Shown: positions 1 to 9,100, counted from the stretch's first letter. The stretch: DNA of 33,232 nucleotides from Streptomyces europaeiscabiei (GCF_001550375.1 NZ_LRTR01000802.1:1-33232); one strand, 5' to 3'. Program-made: numbers and translations. Notes: generated by a model not told the origin, from the letters alone.

Positions 1-2
1 GG

Positions 3-83
3 TTCTTCCACCGCCGCCAACGGCAGCCACACATCGTCCGCGGCTACTTCGGCGGCCCACACGTCCGCTACACCCTCGAATAG
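3..83 (+). pseudogene. 3' end of an unrecognised gene, cut by window edge
   Basis: An open frame enters from the left edge and stops at TAG 81-83, giving 26 residues ending in VRYTLE. The composition (arginine-rich, with a FGGPHVRY stretch) is protein-like, and the frame lies head-on against the transposase scraps to its right. I do not recognise the family. It may be another transposase or recombinase tail, but too little is visible to decide. Confidence 0.22.
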
Positions 84-300
84 AACCGATTGAGTTTCGG
101 ATCAATACGCAGGGTCGCGATGACGGCGGGTCCATTACCGGTCCGGGCCTGGTGCGCGTCTTCACGGAAAGTCACGTCGCGTACGTGATGGAGCCGGTTC
201 TCGATGTGCCAGTGCCAGCGGATCCAGGTCTGCAGATCGCGGGGCAGGGCTTGGCCGGCCGACAGTGACACGGTCAGGTACGCAGTCGAGTGGCTGCGGC
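68..300 (-). pseudogene. ISAs1-family transposase, C-terminal fragment
   Basis: The minus-strand frame contains WIRWHWHIENRLHHVRDVTF followed by ED and RTGNGP and ending in VIATLR. This is the hallmark C-terminal DDE motif of ISAs1-family transposases, including the catalytic glutamate of HIEN. Upstream of about base 300 the match stops, and after ATLR (near base 108) the frame runs into unrelated sequence (IDPKLNRF) up to a stop at 68-70. Both ends of the gene are therefore missing. It is a dead fragment of roughly 60 residues from a family whose members usually have about 350-400. It directly abuts a Tn3-type fragment on the same strand. Confidence 0.72.
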
Positions 301-306
301 TCGGGC

Positions 307-810
307 TCACGCGCGTCGCAGCAGCAGGACCACCCCGGGCCGGAGCACCCGCGACGACAGCAGGTACTCGCAGGCCAGCCGGAACAGCAGCTTCGGGGAG
401 TCGTGCTCCATCGCCCGGGCGAACAGGAACTCGTCGAGGTCCTTCCATTCGGCGGTGTCCATCGATCGCCAGCCGGCGTAACCGGCCACCTCGCGCAGGT
501 GATCCGTACGGGTCTGTTCCCGCTCGCCGTACCCGCGCAGCTCACCCATCGCGATCCCGAGTCGCTGCGACAACCGGCCCACCACGGCGTCCGGGGCCAA
601 CGCCACCTCATCGGGCACGAACCCGAGCCACGGCAGCGTGCACGACTGAACCGCCACACCCAGCACGTTGCGGCCAGTACGGAACTGACGCACGAACGCC
701 TCGTCCGCACCGGTCAACGTGAAGTACCGGATCAGCTCCGCCCGGTTGATCTCCGGGGAACCCCGAAGCCGCGCCAGTTCCTCCGCCGAGAACACATCCT
801 GAGTCGCCAC
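307..810 (-). pseudogene. Tn3-family transposase, N-terminal fragment (DUF4158)
   Basis: From a GTG at 810 the frame encodes about 165 residues (VATQDVFSAEELARLRG ...) with the DUF4158 signature of Tn3-family transposases: RYFTLTGADEAFV, then a GVAVQSCTLPWLGFVPDEV stretch and the CEYLLSSRVLRPGVV end. A full Tn3 transposase has about 1000 residues. Here the frame stops just after RPGVVLLLRRA, and the sequence joins the ISAs1 tail around base 300-312. The catalytic DDE domain is absent, so it cannot act. The GTG at 810 was preferred to the earlier ATG at 867 because the conserved domain begins right after it. Confidence 0.75.
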
Positions 811-849
811 GAACCCACCGCCTGAGCATCGACCGTCACCAAACGGACG

Positions 850-1268
850 GCACGCTAGGGCTCGCAACAGAGCTTGATCAACCCTCAGTTCTTACCGTTG
901 CTTTTGGTCTGGAAACTACGGACAGGCCTACGGAGGCGACGCCTCACGGCGCCGGTGCTGGACGTGGTGGCCGGGATCGGGCCTCCCCGCAGCCGCCAGC
1001 CTCTCGACCGCCGGGCGGAGAAGACCTCCCGGCGGCACGGGGAACACCGCCGGGACGGTTCGCGCTCCCTCGCTACACTCGCTCACAGCGGCCTTTCTCG
1101 ATGAGCCCACCGCGTCGCGGTTAGCCCACCAGGGCTCGCACGCTGGTCCTCCCGGGCCGCTCCCGCAACGAGCGGAATCAGCCGTACTCAGCGGATCAGG
1201 AACCGGCACGGACCGATCACTGCGAGACTCGGCCCGACAAAGCAGTCGCACCGAACGGGGACGTGTAG
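850..1268. other. Gene-free stretch between transposon scars
   Basis: No frame here has recognisable protein character; both strands give only arginine- and proline-rich shadow translations. The segment near 883-915 (CAGTTCTTACCGTTGCTTTT) could be a remnant of a Tn3-type terminal repeat because it lies just upstream of the transposase head, but no matching partner is visible in the window. Confidence 0.3.
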
Positions 1269-1640
1269 CTGTGGCAAAGGCGAAGAACCGACGTCGTGCT
1301 CACCGTGGGTCCGGACGGCCTGACGGGCCATCCGGACCACATTCTGATTCACCAGGCGGTGGCCAGCGTGGCAGCATCGTGCGAAGTCCCGGTCTTCGGT
1401 TCGTACCTTCTCCCGGCCGACATCGCCCAGGGTCGTGATCTCCTGGCCAAGATCCTTCCTGGAGAACCCGTGGGATCGGGACGTATGGCGGGCAGCGATG
1501 AACCATCGGCGACCCCACTGGCGGCGCCTGCCCGCGTGTCCGAAGCCAGGCGCGCGGCACTCGATGAGTATGCGAACGGACTGGGCACCTTGGCGCTGAC
1601 GGAACTCGTCCCTGCTTCGCTTGCCGGTGGTGACAGGTAG
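1269..1640 (+). pseudogene. PIG-L/LmbE-family deacetylase, C-terminal remnant
   Basis: The frame reads DVVLTVGPDGLTGHPDHI followed by HQAV. This is the second zinc-site region (GxTGHPDH) of PIG-L/LmbE-type N-acetylglucosaminyl deacetylases, which include enzymes of mycothiol synthesis. The family usually has about 230-300 residues. The N-terminal half with the AHPDD zinc motif is absent, because the frame is closed by a TAG at 1266-1268. An apparent GTG start exists at 1296, but it lies inside the conserved domain. I therefore call it a truncated gene rather than a short one. It sits among transposase scars, which would explain the loss of the 5' half. Confidence 0.62.
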
Positions 1641-1748
1641 CGCGCCGCATTGGTGACAACCACCATGCTTTGTCCTACTGAAGCCGCAGGCCAGCGGATG
1701 CCGGTGGTGACAACTATCGTGCTTCGGCTCAGCCAGTGGAAGACGTTG

Positions 1749-1778
1749 TGCCGCTGCCGCTGCCGCTGCCGCTGCCGG
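1749..1778. repeat. Hexanucleotide tandem repeat (TGCCGC)
   Basis: Four exact TGCCGC units are followed by one TGCCGG unit. No gene covers it. It is one of three hexamer runs in the window. Confidence 0.85.
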
Positions 1779-1950
1779 TTCCAGGCCCAGCGGAGTTTGG
1801 GGATGTGGCCGGTGCGGTTCTGGCTCGGCCGAGTCGGTCCTGTCCGGTCAGGCCGGTCAAACGGGCCAGCTCGCCGGGGCGACGCGCGAGCGGTGGGAGC
1901 GGTGGGAGAGGCACAGGACGAAGCCCGTCAGGGATTCGCCCTCCAGCGGG

Positions 1951-1980
1951 TCGGGCTGCGGCCGACCGGCCGCAGCCCGA
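1951..1980. terminator. Strong hairpin, 13-bp stem, 4-nt loop
   Basis: Bases 1951-1963 are perfectly complementary to 1968-1980, with loop GACC. It lies 36 nt beyond the stop of the minus-strand remnant at 2017, as expected for its terminator. There is no T-run, which is normal for Streptomyces terminators. Confidence 0.65.
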
Positions 1981-2016
1981 TGCTCGTGGTCGTGTCAGTC
2001 ACCTGCGGCTGACCGG

Positions 2017-2445
2017 TTACCGCGGTCGTCCACGACCGCGTTTCGTCCGCGCCCGCGGCGTGGCTTGGGCTGGGCGGGCGGTGCCGTCTGCGGAAGGTCG
2101 GGGACCTCGCGTCCCGGGGGCGAGATCGTCGAGGCTGCCCAGGTGGATCGTGGCCCACGCGAGCAGGCCGGGCGTGAGGCGCTCTTCGCCTGTGGTGATC
2201 GCGTCGGTGCAGCCGTCCTTCATCAGGTGCCGCAGCAGGACGACGACGCCGCAAACCCGTTCGATGAGGTACTCGGGCATCTCGCCGGTGGTCAGCAAGC
2301 CCGCGAGGAGCGCAGGAGCCTGAGTTGGTCCTCAACGCCGGCCAGGTGGCCGAGGAAGGCGGTGATCCCGGCGGGGGTGGAGTGGTCGAACGGATCGAGG
2401 TCGACCATGTCGAACCGGCGGCCGCACTGGTCACCTGTTCACGCG
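2017..2445 (-). pseudogene. Frameshifted gene of unknown family
   Basis: Two minus-strand frames together read like one protein. Frame A reads CGRRFDMVDLDPFDHSTPAG and continues to AGVEDQLRLL. It hits a stop near 2296, while the adjoining frame continues LLAGLLTTGEMPEYLIERVC and on through DAITTGEERLTPGLLAWATI to a stop at 2017. Both halves have balanced, protein-like composition, and they meet at about base 2300-2320. The simplest reading is a single indel. The 5' end also merges into the 3' flank of the collagen-like gene without a clear start. I do not recognise the family. If the frameshift is not real, a short 93-residue product from a TTG at 2298 would remain. Confidence 0.42.
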
Positions 2446-2459
2446 CCGCCCCGTGTGCC

Positions 2460-3158
2460 TCATGCAGGCGTTTCGCAGACGGAGTACCAGGTGACGTCGA
2501 GGGGGACGGGGAAGTTGTTCGTCACACTGGTGGTCCAGCCGTTGGCTGCGGCATTGGGGTACGACTGGCCGATCACCGTCGCTGTAGTGCCCGACTGTGC
2601 GCCGCCCGAGACGGGCTCCAGCCCGTCCGGGCATACCGGAGTACGAGTGAGGCCGCCGCCCACGTCAATGCCTTCGGTCAAGGTGACGACCTCGCGTGTA
2701 CCCGCCGAACCGGTCGGGCCTGTGGCGCCGGTAGCACCTGTGGTTCCGGCACTGCCGGTCGGCCCGGTTGCACCCGTGGGTCCGTCGATTCCGGTCGGCC
2801 CGGTTGCACCCGTGGGTCCGTCGATTCCGGCCGGTCCGGTCGATCCCGTGGGTCCGTCGATTCCGGCCGGTCCGGTCGATCCCGTGGGTCCTGCGATTCC
2901 GGCCGGTCCGGTCGGCCCCGTGGGTCCTGCGGGTCCGGCCGGACCCGCAGGACCGGTCGGGACTCCACCGTAGCCCCAGTCGGGTTCCGGGCCTGCCTGG
3001 CTTACCGAAGCCTCCGGCTGGGGCGCAGCGGTAGCCAGCGCAGGGCTGCTGAAGCCCACCATCACGAGCACCAGCGATGCCATCGCGCCGCCGGCAGTCC
3101 ATCTCCCCCTTCTGGGGAGCGGACCGAGCGTCGACCTGTGCCCGCGATCAGGGTTCAT
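2460..3158 (-). CDS. Secreted collagen-like (Gly-X-Y) repeat protein
   Basis: A protein of 232 residues. The start ATG at 3158 is preceded by AAGGAG six bases upstream. Residues 1-43 form a signal peptide with an arginine-containing n-region, a hydrophobic core ([17 protein letters not shown]) and a likely cleavage after ALA. Residues 69-155 are 29 uninterrupted Gly-X-Y triplets rich in GPT, GPA, GAT and GID, so they should form a collagen-like triple helix. The remaining 77 residues form a non-repetitive C-terminal domain with two cysteines (C176, C228) that could pair. No LPXTG or membrane anchor is visible, so the product is probably exported and released or loosely surface-bound. Family knowledge: bacterial collagen-like proteins occur in surface, adhesion and spore-coat roles; the role here is unknown. 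Proline in Y is rare and threonine common, as in bacterial collagens. Confidence 0.85.
   Translation of the reverse strand: MNPDRGHRSTLGPLPRRGRWTAGGAMASLVLVMVGFSSPALATAAPQPEASVSQAGPEPDWGYGGVPTGPAGPAGPAGPTGPTGPAGIAGPTGSTGPAGIDGPTGSTGPAGIDGPTGATGPTGIDGPTGATGPTGSAGTTGATGATGPTGSAGTREVVTLTEGIDVGGGLTRTPVCPDGLEPVSGGAQSGTTATVIGQSYPNAAANGWTTSVTNNFPVPLDVTWYSVCETPA
2694..2954. repeat. Collagen-coding tandem repeat (29 triplets, 9-bp periodicity)
   Basis: The DNA encoding the Gly-X-Y tract has 9-bp periodicity and higher-order repeats: near-identical blocks of about 45 bp encode [12 protein letters not shown] and [12 protein letters not shown]. Such repeats can expand or contract by slippage. Confidence 0.85.
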
Positions 3159-3318
3159 GCTTGCTCCTTGAGGAACCTAAGGACATGCGCTTCCGGAACG
3201 ATCTCCGTTCCCTTTGCGGCATCGACCCGCAGATCATCGGACTTGAGAGCCATGCGGCCAGATCAACCTATTGGCGTATCGGCGGTCCGCATCGTCCGGT
3301 CATTGCAGGGCGACGGTC

Positions 3319-4293
3319 TCAGGATGAGTCTTCGTAGCGGGTGGCAATCGTGGCCGCGCGGTTGTGCAGGGCGGTGCGCAGCGATCGTGGGGCCAGCGCT
3401 TCCGCGTCCGTACTGAGTTGCCACAGCGCCCATTCGGCGTGTCGTGAGTCCTGGAAGGTCACCTCCAGCCGCAGCCAGCCGTCTGCGTCGGGTTCTTCTG
3501 CGCGTACGGTCAGCGCGGCGTCCAGCAGATCCTCCCGCCGCGCCGGATTCACCCGTACCAGCACGGTGATGTGGTCGCCGCCGGAAAGGAACCGCGCGGA
3601 GCGTTCCCGCCAGATCCGGTCCAGATCGACCCGGTTGGGCCGCTGTGCCGTTTCGAGGAGTGCCTCGGCGGCCAACACCCGCGACAGCCGGTAGGTGCGG
3701 TCAGCGCCGGATCTCGTGGCCAGCAAGTAGCCCCGCTCGCGTACGGTGACCAGGCCGATCGGGTCCACCGTGCGCCACTGTGGTGTCTGGCCCGTGGCCG
3801 CGTAGTGGATGCGTAGCCTGTGTCCGGCGAGCACCGCGCGCCGGACCTCGACCATGGTGGTGTCGGCTACCTCCTCGGTGACCAGCCGCCGTGAGAGCAG
3901 GTCGGTTTCCGGGTCGACGAGAAAGCGCTGGACCGCGTCGCTCGCGGTGGCCCGGTGGATTTCGGGCAGCGCGTCGACGACCTTCCGCATGGCCGATGCG
4001 AGTGCCGAGCCGAGGCCGAACACCTGCTCGCCGCGCGCCGATCCGGCGGTCAGCAACGCAAGGGCCTCGTCGTGGTTCAGACCGGTCAGCTCGGTCCGGA
4101 AGCCGGGCGACAGAGCGAAACCGCCGTGCCGGCCGCGTTCGGCGTAGACCGGGACGCCGGCCGCGGACAGCGCCTCGATGTCGCGTAGCACGGTGCGGGT
4201 GGATACCTCCAGCTCCCGGGCCAGCGTGTCCGCTGTCAGCCGACCGCGCTGACGCAGCAGCAGCACCAGCGAGACCAACCGGTCAGCACGCAT
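3319..4293 (-). CDS. WYL-domain transcriptional regulator (YafY type)
   Basis: A protein of 324 residues. Residues 1-60 are a DeoR-like winged helix (RADRLVSLVLLLRQRGRLTA, then TRTVLRDIEALSAAGVPVYA). The middle is the usual linker. Residues about 145-230 are a WYL domain (RIHYAATGQTPQWRTVDPIG ... GYLLA), followed by the WCX-type C-terminal extension. Family knowledge: WYL proteins bind DNA and sense a small ligand or nucleic acid through the WYL fold. The gene is divergent from the RidA-family gene, with 131 bp between the starts. It therefore probably controls that gene and itself, though this is inference from arrangement. No strong Shine-Dalgarno precedes the ATG; the transcript may have a very short leader. 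Confidence 0.88.
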   Translation of the reverse strand: MRADRLVSLVLLLRQRGRLTADTLARELEVSTRTVLRDIEALSAAGVPVYAERGRHGGFALSPGFRTELTGLNHDEALALLTAGSARGEQVFGLGSALASAMRKVVDALPEIHRATASDAVQRFLVDPETDLLSRRLVTEEVADTTMVEVRRAVLAGHRLRIHYAATGQTPQWRTVDPIGLVTVRERGYLLATRSGADRTYRLSRVLAAEALLETAQRPNRVDLDRIWRERSARFLSGGDHITVLVRVNPARREDLLDAALTVRAEEPDADGWLRLEVTFQDSRHAEWALWQLSTDAEALAPRSLRTALHNRAATIATRYEDSS

Positions 4294-4424
4294 ACGAGAA
4301 CTTTATCGAAATACATGACTGAGGGTGTCGTGATTCGTTGCGAGGCTCGCTACCACGACGTCGAAGCCGGCGGCTACGGAGCCGATTGGCCGTACGTACT
4401 CCCCATGAATCGAATGGAGCTGAC
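4294..4424. promoter_or_regulatory. Divergent control region, WYL regulator / RidA-family gene
   Basis: The only spacer between two outward-facing genes. Bases about 4298-4318 are strikingly AT-rich for this genome (TTTATCGAAATAC), a likely promoter or operator core. GGAG at 4416-4419 is the ribosome binding site that fixes the GTG start at 4425. Confidence 0.5.
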
Positions 4425-4826
4425 GTGGCAATGGAACGGACGGCGGTCAACCCGGTCACGTGGTCGGTGGAGATGGGATTCAACCAGGGTGAGGTCGTCT
4501 CCGGGCACACCCGGACCCTGTACATCTCCGGGCAGACCGCGATGAGCGGCGACGGCAAGCCTCAGCATGACGGCGACATGGCGGCGCAGTTGGCGCTGAG
4601 CATCGACAACCTGGAGGCCGTGCTTGGCGAGGCCGGTATGTCTGTCGCGAACCTCGTCCGGCTCAACGTCTACACGACCGACACCGATCTGCTTTTCCAG
4701 CACTACGGCGTGCTGGCGGCGAGGTTGGGCGTCGTCGGGGTCGCGCCGACCACCACGATGCTTGAGGTGACACGGCTGGCGATCCCCGGCCAGATGGTCG
4801 AGCTCGAGGGGACCGCAGTCGCGTGA
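4425..4826 (+). CDS. RidA-family (YjgF/YER057c/UK114) protein
   Basis: A protein of 133 residues, one trimeric RidA-fold domain. GTG 4425 was chosen because GGAG lies five bases upstream; ATG 4431 is two codons further. Family landmarks are LYISGQTAMSGDGKP, then QLALSIDNLEAVLGEAG, NLVRLNVYTTD and a final MVELEGTAVA. In the RidA archetype the active-site arginine sits in a PARS-type motif before the VEVARL strand. Here that place reads PTTTMLEVTRL, without the arginine. This points to one of the Rid subfamilies without imine/enamine deaminase activity, so the substrate is open. A 15-bp hairpin follows the stop, and the divergent WYL gene is the likely regulator. Confidence 0.87.
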   Translation: MAMERTAVNPVTWSVEMGFNQGEVVSGHTRTLYISGQTAMSGDGKPQHDGDMAAQLALSIDNLEAVLGEAGMSVANLVRLNVYTTDTDLLFQHYGVLAARLGVVGVAPTTTMLEVTRLAIPGQMVELEGTAVA

Positions 4827-4841
4827 TGCGACCCCACCGCC

Positions 4842-4880
4842 CCTGCTACCGGTGCCGGTTGAAGGGGCACCGGTAGCAGG
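4842..4880 (+). terminator. Intrinsic terminator after RidA-family gene
   Basis: A perfect 15-bp stem (4842-4856 with 4866-4880) and a 9-nt loop, starting 15 nt after the stop codon. Confidence 0.82.
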
Positions 4881-5572
4881 TCGATGGGCGATTTCCGGTG
4901 TTCGGGAGGGTGACGATCGGCATCTCTGGCAGCGACGGCGAGTCCCTGCCGCGACTGCGGCACGCAGACGGCCGCCTGCTGCTCGATGTACGTCAGTGGC
5001 GCGGTGTCGGTGGACCCGACTACACCTGGCGAACTCACTCTCGAGCTCGCCCCAACCACCGAGCCACGTCGGCCGCCGTACGACGGGGACGATGGCGAGG
5101 GGGACCGTCCGAGATCCTCGACCGCCCCGACCTCACGCCGGTGGTGCCGACGCAGTGAGTGGTGAGGTCTCAGCGCTGCCCTGTGCCGTGCGCGACCCAG
5201 AGGCTGCCGTCGCTCGTTGATAGCCCAGCGATCTGCTGTGCGGAAGGCGCTCGATCGCGTCACGATCGAGCGCCTTCGCCCGTGGTGATGGACGAGTCGG
5301 ATGCCAGGCTGCACGGATAGGGCAGCACTACCGCACTCCTCCTCCTCCGCAGAGTTCCGGCTATTTGCGGCCGGGATCGTGCGGTGGTCGACTGAGCGGT
5401 GTCACAACCCCTTGTCCGCCGACTCTCGAACACCGAGGTGGATCAGGCGCTGCATTCGGGCCACGGTGAGCCGACCGCCGATGGGTCTGTGCTGAGCCGT
5501 TCCTCACATCCTCCCGGCCGACTCCATAATGGTCCTGGTCCGCACGGATGGTGTGTACAGTGGGAGCAACGA
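4881..5572. other. Gene-poor spacer with an orphan hairpin
   Basis: No frame on either strand has convincing coding character. One plus-strand frame (4898-5158) begins protein-like (RVTIGISGSDGESLPRLRHA) but turns arginine-rich. A hairpin at 5243-5277 shows that something may be transcribed towards it. The last 50 bases contain TACAGT (5557-5562), a plausible -10 element for the tRNA that follows. Confidence 0.4.
5243..5277. terminator. Orphan perfect hairpin, 15-bp stem
   Basis: Bases 5243-5257 pair perfectly with 5263-5277 around the loop CGTCA. The shape is that of an intrinsic terminator, but no recognised gene ends near it. Confidence 0.6.
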
Positions 5573-5646
5573 CGCGGGGTGGAGCAGCTCGGTAGCTCGC
5601 TGGGCTCATAACCCAGAGGTCGCAGGTTCAAATCCTGTCCCCGCTA
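5573..5646 (+). tRNA. Initiator tRNA-fMet (anticodon CAT)
   Basis: A complete 74-nt cloverleaf. The acceptor is CGCGGGG with CCCCGC, and position 1 (C) is unpaired with position 72 (T), the mismatch that marks initiator tRNAs. The anticodon stem carries three consecutive G-C pairs (GGG/CCC), the other initiator hallmark. The anticodon CAT is at 5607-5609, and the T arm reads CAGG TTCAAAT CCTG. The 3' CCA is not encoded. A terminator follows within 10 nt, so it is a single-gene transcript. Confidence 0.96.
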
Positions 5647-5653
5647 CGAACGG

Positions 5654-5677
5654 AAGGGCCCGGGTGACCGGGCCCTT
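5654..5677 (+). terminator. Intrinsic terminator of the initiator tRNA
   Basis: A 10-bp stem (5654-5663 with 5668-5677), tetraloop GTGA, ending in TTTCT. It starts 7 nt after the tRNA. Confidence 0.88.
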
Positions 5678-5684
5678 TCTGCAT

Positions 5685-6075
5685 GAAGGGTGATGTCCGA
5701 TCCGCGGGCTCGGGGCCAGAAAGTGTCTGCCGAGCCGGGCTTCGCGGGCTCGGCCAGTCGGGTCAGGATGGATCCGCCTCTGTCCTTCCCCACCTCCGGA
5801 CCGCTCACTCGGTGTCAGGGGGAGGAGCTGCCGGTCAGCCATGAGGCCGTCCGGCAGGACGCGCACCGCCGAAGCAAGTACACCGCGCTGCTTCGACCGT
5901 CGAGCGCCCCGCGCTTCGCCCGCTGTGAGCCCGTCCACTCCGAGTCCGCCCGCCGTCTCGTCTCCCGCCTCCGCGCCGGATTCGGCGGGGACACGGGGGA
6001 GAGGGCCGCGCGCCTCGTCGACGACGCCTTGCCATGCACTGCTGCGCGACACAACCGAACTGGACCTGCGAGCAA
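5685..6075. other. Gene-free stretch
   Basis: No coding frame is convincing here. A minus-strand translation ending in GTGFEPATSGL is the well-known false product of reading across a tRNA gene. Confidence 0.5.
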
Positions 6076-6117
6076 CGCGGTTGGCCCCCGCCGGGCGACC
6101 GGCAGGGGCCAACCGCG
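6076..6117 (-). terminator. Terminator of the S8 peptidase gene
   Basis: A perfect 13-bp outer stem (6076-6088 with 6105-6117) enclosing a second 5-bp stem (6090-6094 with 6099-6103). It lies 12 nt after the peptidase stop codon. Confidence 0.82.
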
Positions 6118-6129
6118 TCCTCCGCCCGT

Positions 6130-9100
6130 CTACTTGGTGGTGCGGTAGGCGCGGTGGATGGTCTGGGTCAGGGTGTTGCCGTCGCTGTCGGTGAGGGTGA
6201 CGCGAAGCGAGACCGGGCCGGGCTTGGCGGGGCTGCGCAGCTTGAGCAGCTTGCCGTTCACGGCGGTGGTCTTCTTCCAGGTCCTGCCGTCGTCGTAGGA
6301 GACGGTGAAGGCCAGCTTGCGCAGCGTGGCGACCTTGGTGGCCGCGCCCTGGAGGCTGAAGGGCACGGTGAGGGTCGTACCGGCCTTTGCGGTACTGGCC
6401 GTCGACAGGCTGGGCGTGTAGCGGACGACGGTCAGCGGGAGCCGCTCGGGGGTGTCACCGGAGACGTGGGCCGAGGCGAAGGTCCAGGTGGCGGTCGTAC
6501 GGGTGCTGACCGCGGACTGTGCCGGGGCGCGGGAGACGTCCACCGCGAGCTTGTAGGTGCGCTTGCCTTCGGGAAGCGTGTACGAGTCGCCGTCCAGCGG
6601 GGCGTTCATGGCGAAGATCTTCTTGCCGTCGGCGTGGAGCGAGCTCCTGGCCTTGGTGTGGTCGGAGGTACCCACGTTGCCGACGCCGTCGGAGAACAGC
6701 GGCAGGTACGCCGTGAAGGTGTCGCCGACGCGTACCGCTTCGGGCCGGTCGAGGACGGCCGAGAGGGGGCCCGAGGGGAGGGCCGGGCCGAAGACGCCGA
6801 TGTTGAAGCGCTGGGTGTGGTCCTTGCCCGCCGCGTACGCCCTGGGGATGCCGGCCTGCGTGCTCTCCCACGTCGGCTCGCCCTCGGCGTCGGGGGCGCC
6901 GTACTGGCTGGCCTGGTAGAACCACTTGATTCCGTTGGGCAGCACGTAGTCGGTGCCGGTCAGCGGCAGACGGCCCGCGGTCGAGTGCTGGTTGTAGAAG
7001 CCGCCGTGCGTCAGCGGTGCGGCGGCGATGGTCGTGGTCTTGCCCTTGACGGGCGTACCGACGATGACCTTGACCTTGGTGAGCTGGGCGCGCTTGACGT
7101 TCTTGGTGAAGCCGGACAGGTCACCCGTACGGTTCCAGGCCAGCCGGTAGTTGACGGACTTGTGGGTCCAGATGCCGTGGTACATCGCGGACACCTCGGC
7201 GGCCGGCGCCGGGGCACCGAGCTGTCCGACGCGGATGCTGCCGAAGGAGCGGGCGTCGTACACAGAGGTGTACGGCTTGTTGTTGACGTCGATGTGGAAG
7301 AAGAACATCGCGCCCGCGGGCTTGGCCGCGCCGTCCGGCACAGTGATCTTGACGGGCTTCGTCTTCCGGGCGTCCATGACCAGGGTCGTGTCCTTGGTCA
7401 GCGCGAACTTCGGGTGCAGCAGCACGGACCCTCCGGTGCTGACGGTGCGGAGCACGCCTTCCAGGGCGTAACGCCCCTTCGGCAGACGGATGGTGACCTC
7501 GCCGTCCTTCTCGTCGGAGGCCTCCGTCCAGACGTCGTTGTCCAGGCCGTAGATACTCGTCAAGGCGTCGCGGAGGGCCTTGCCCTTGAGGTCGAGGTGC
7601 TTGATGGTCAGGTCGTACGACTCGACCTCGCGGACCACGCCCAGGGAGGTGCGCGCGGTCGTCGTGCCGTCGGCGGTGGTGGCGGTCAGCGAGCCTCCGA
7701 AGCTGCCTTCGGCCGTTCCCACGCGGGTGTCGGTGGTCACGGTGGCGGTCGCCTCACCGCCCGCCGGGACGGTGAGCCGCTGCGGGGAGACCGTGAACAG
7801 GCCCTCGGCCGCGGGCTTTCCGTCGTTGCCGTAGGCCTCGGTGGCCAGATCGAGGGTGACCGGCTCGGTGCCCGCGTTGCGGTAGGTGACGTCCTTGGCG
7901 ACCGGCCGGTCGTCGGTGTGGGGGTACGCCTGTGTCCCGAAGCCCAACGCGGTCGGACTGCTGGTGAGCTGCTGGGCGATCGCCCTGGCGACGTCCGCCC
8001 GGCCGGTGCCCTGGATGTACGCGGACGTCGCGGCGGTCGGCTTCGCGGAGGCGGTGAGGGCGGCCTTGATCTGCGGGCCCGTCCAGTCCGGGTGCTGCTG
8101 CGCCAGGATCGCCGCGGCGCCCGCCACGTGCGGGGTCGCCATCGACGTACCGCTCATGGAGACATAGCCGTCGGCGGCGGGGTCACCCATGTCGCCTTCG
8201 GCGGCCTTGGCGGCGACGATGTCCACGCCCGGGGCGGTGACATCGGGCTTGAGAAAGCCGTCGGCTGTGGGGCCGCGGCTGGAGAACTCGGCGATGGCGT
8301 CCTTGCGGTCGACCGCGCCGACGGTGAGCGCGGCGGCCGCGCTGCCGGGGGTGCCGATGGTGCCCTCTCCCGGGCCCTCGTTGCCGGCGGCTATGACGAA
8401 CAGGGTGCCGGAACGGGCCGACAGGTCGTTGACGGCCTGCTCGACGGGGTCGATGCCGGGGGTGTCGGTGCCGCCCAGGCTCATGTTGACGACCTTGGCG
8501 CCCTGCGCGACGGCCCACTGCATGCCGGCGATGACGCCGGAGTCGTCGCCCTCGCCGGAGTCGTTGAGCACCTTGCCGACCACGAGCCGGGCGCCGGGCG
8601 CGACGCCCGCGTACTTCGCGCCCGTGGGGGACGCGGCCCCGGAGCCCGCGATCGTCGAGGCCACGTGCGTGCCGTGGCCCGCACGGTCGACGGTGTCCGC
8701 GGCGGTGGAGAAGTTCTTCGCCTCGTCGATCCGGTCCTTGAGGTCCGGGTGCGTGGCGTCGACGCCGGTGTCGAGGACGGCGACCTTGACGCCCTTGCCG
8801 TCGTATCCCGCCGCGTGTGCCGCGGGCACGCCGATCTGCGGCACGCTCCTGTCCAGGGTCGCCCTGACCTTGCCGTCCAGCCAGATCTTTTTGACCTTCG
8901 CGGAGCCGGTCGCGCTGGTGAGGGTCTCCCACAGCGCGGAGCCCTCGGACTTACGGGCGCGTACGGCGTCACCGTTGATGCTCGGCAGATCCCGCCGGAC
9001 AGTCGCGCCCGCGCCGCGGAACGTGCTCGCCGACAGGGACGTGCCCTTGTCGTAGGTGACGATCAGGGGCAGGTCGGAGCGGTGGGCGTCGTCGTAGCGC

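Noticed and set aside
874..1251. Open frames on both strands between the transposon scar and the PIG-L remnant
   Set aside because: They have no motif, and their amino acid make-up is that of random high-GC translation.
1649..1722. Near-repeat GGTGACAAC...GTGCTT (about 1652 and 1705) as insertion-sequence ends
   Set aside because: The two copies are imperfect, in direct orientation and enclose only about 50 bp; no transposase fits between them.
5573..5646. tRNA gene as attachment site of an integrated element
   Set aside because: I found no integrase gene and no second copy of the tRNA 3' end in the window.
5443..6112. Minus-strand proteins with MNLRPLGYEPSELP and GTGFEPATSGL
   Set aside because: These are well-known artefacts of translating across a tRNA gene; the initiator tRNA occupies the spot.
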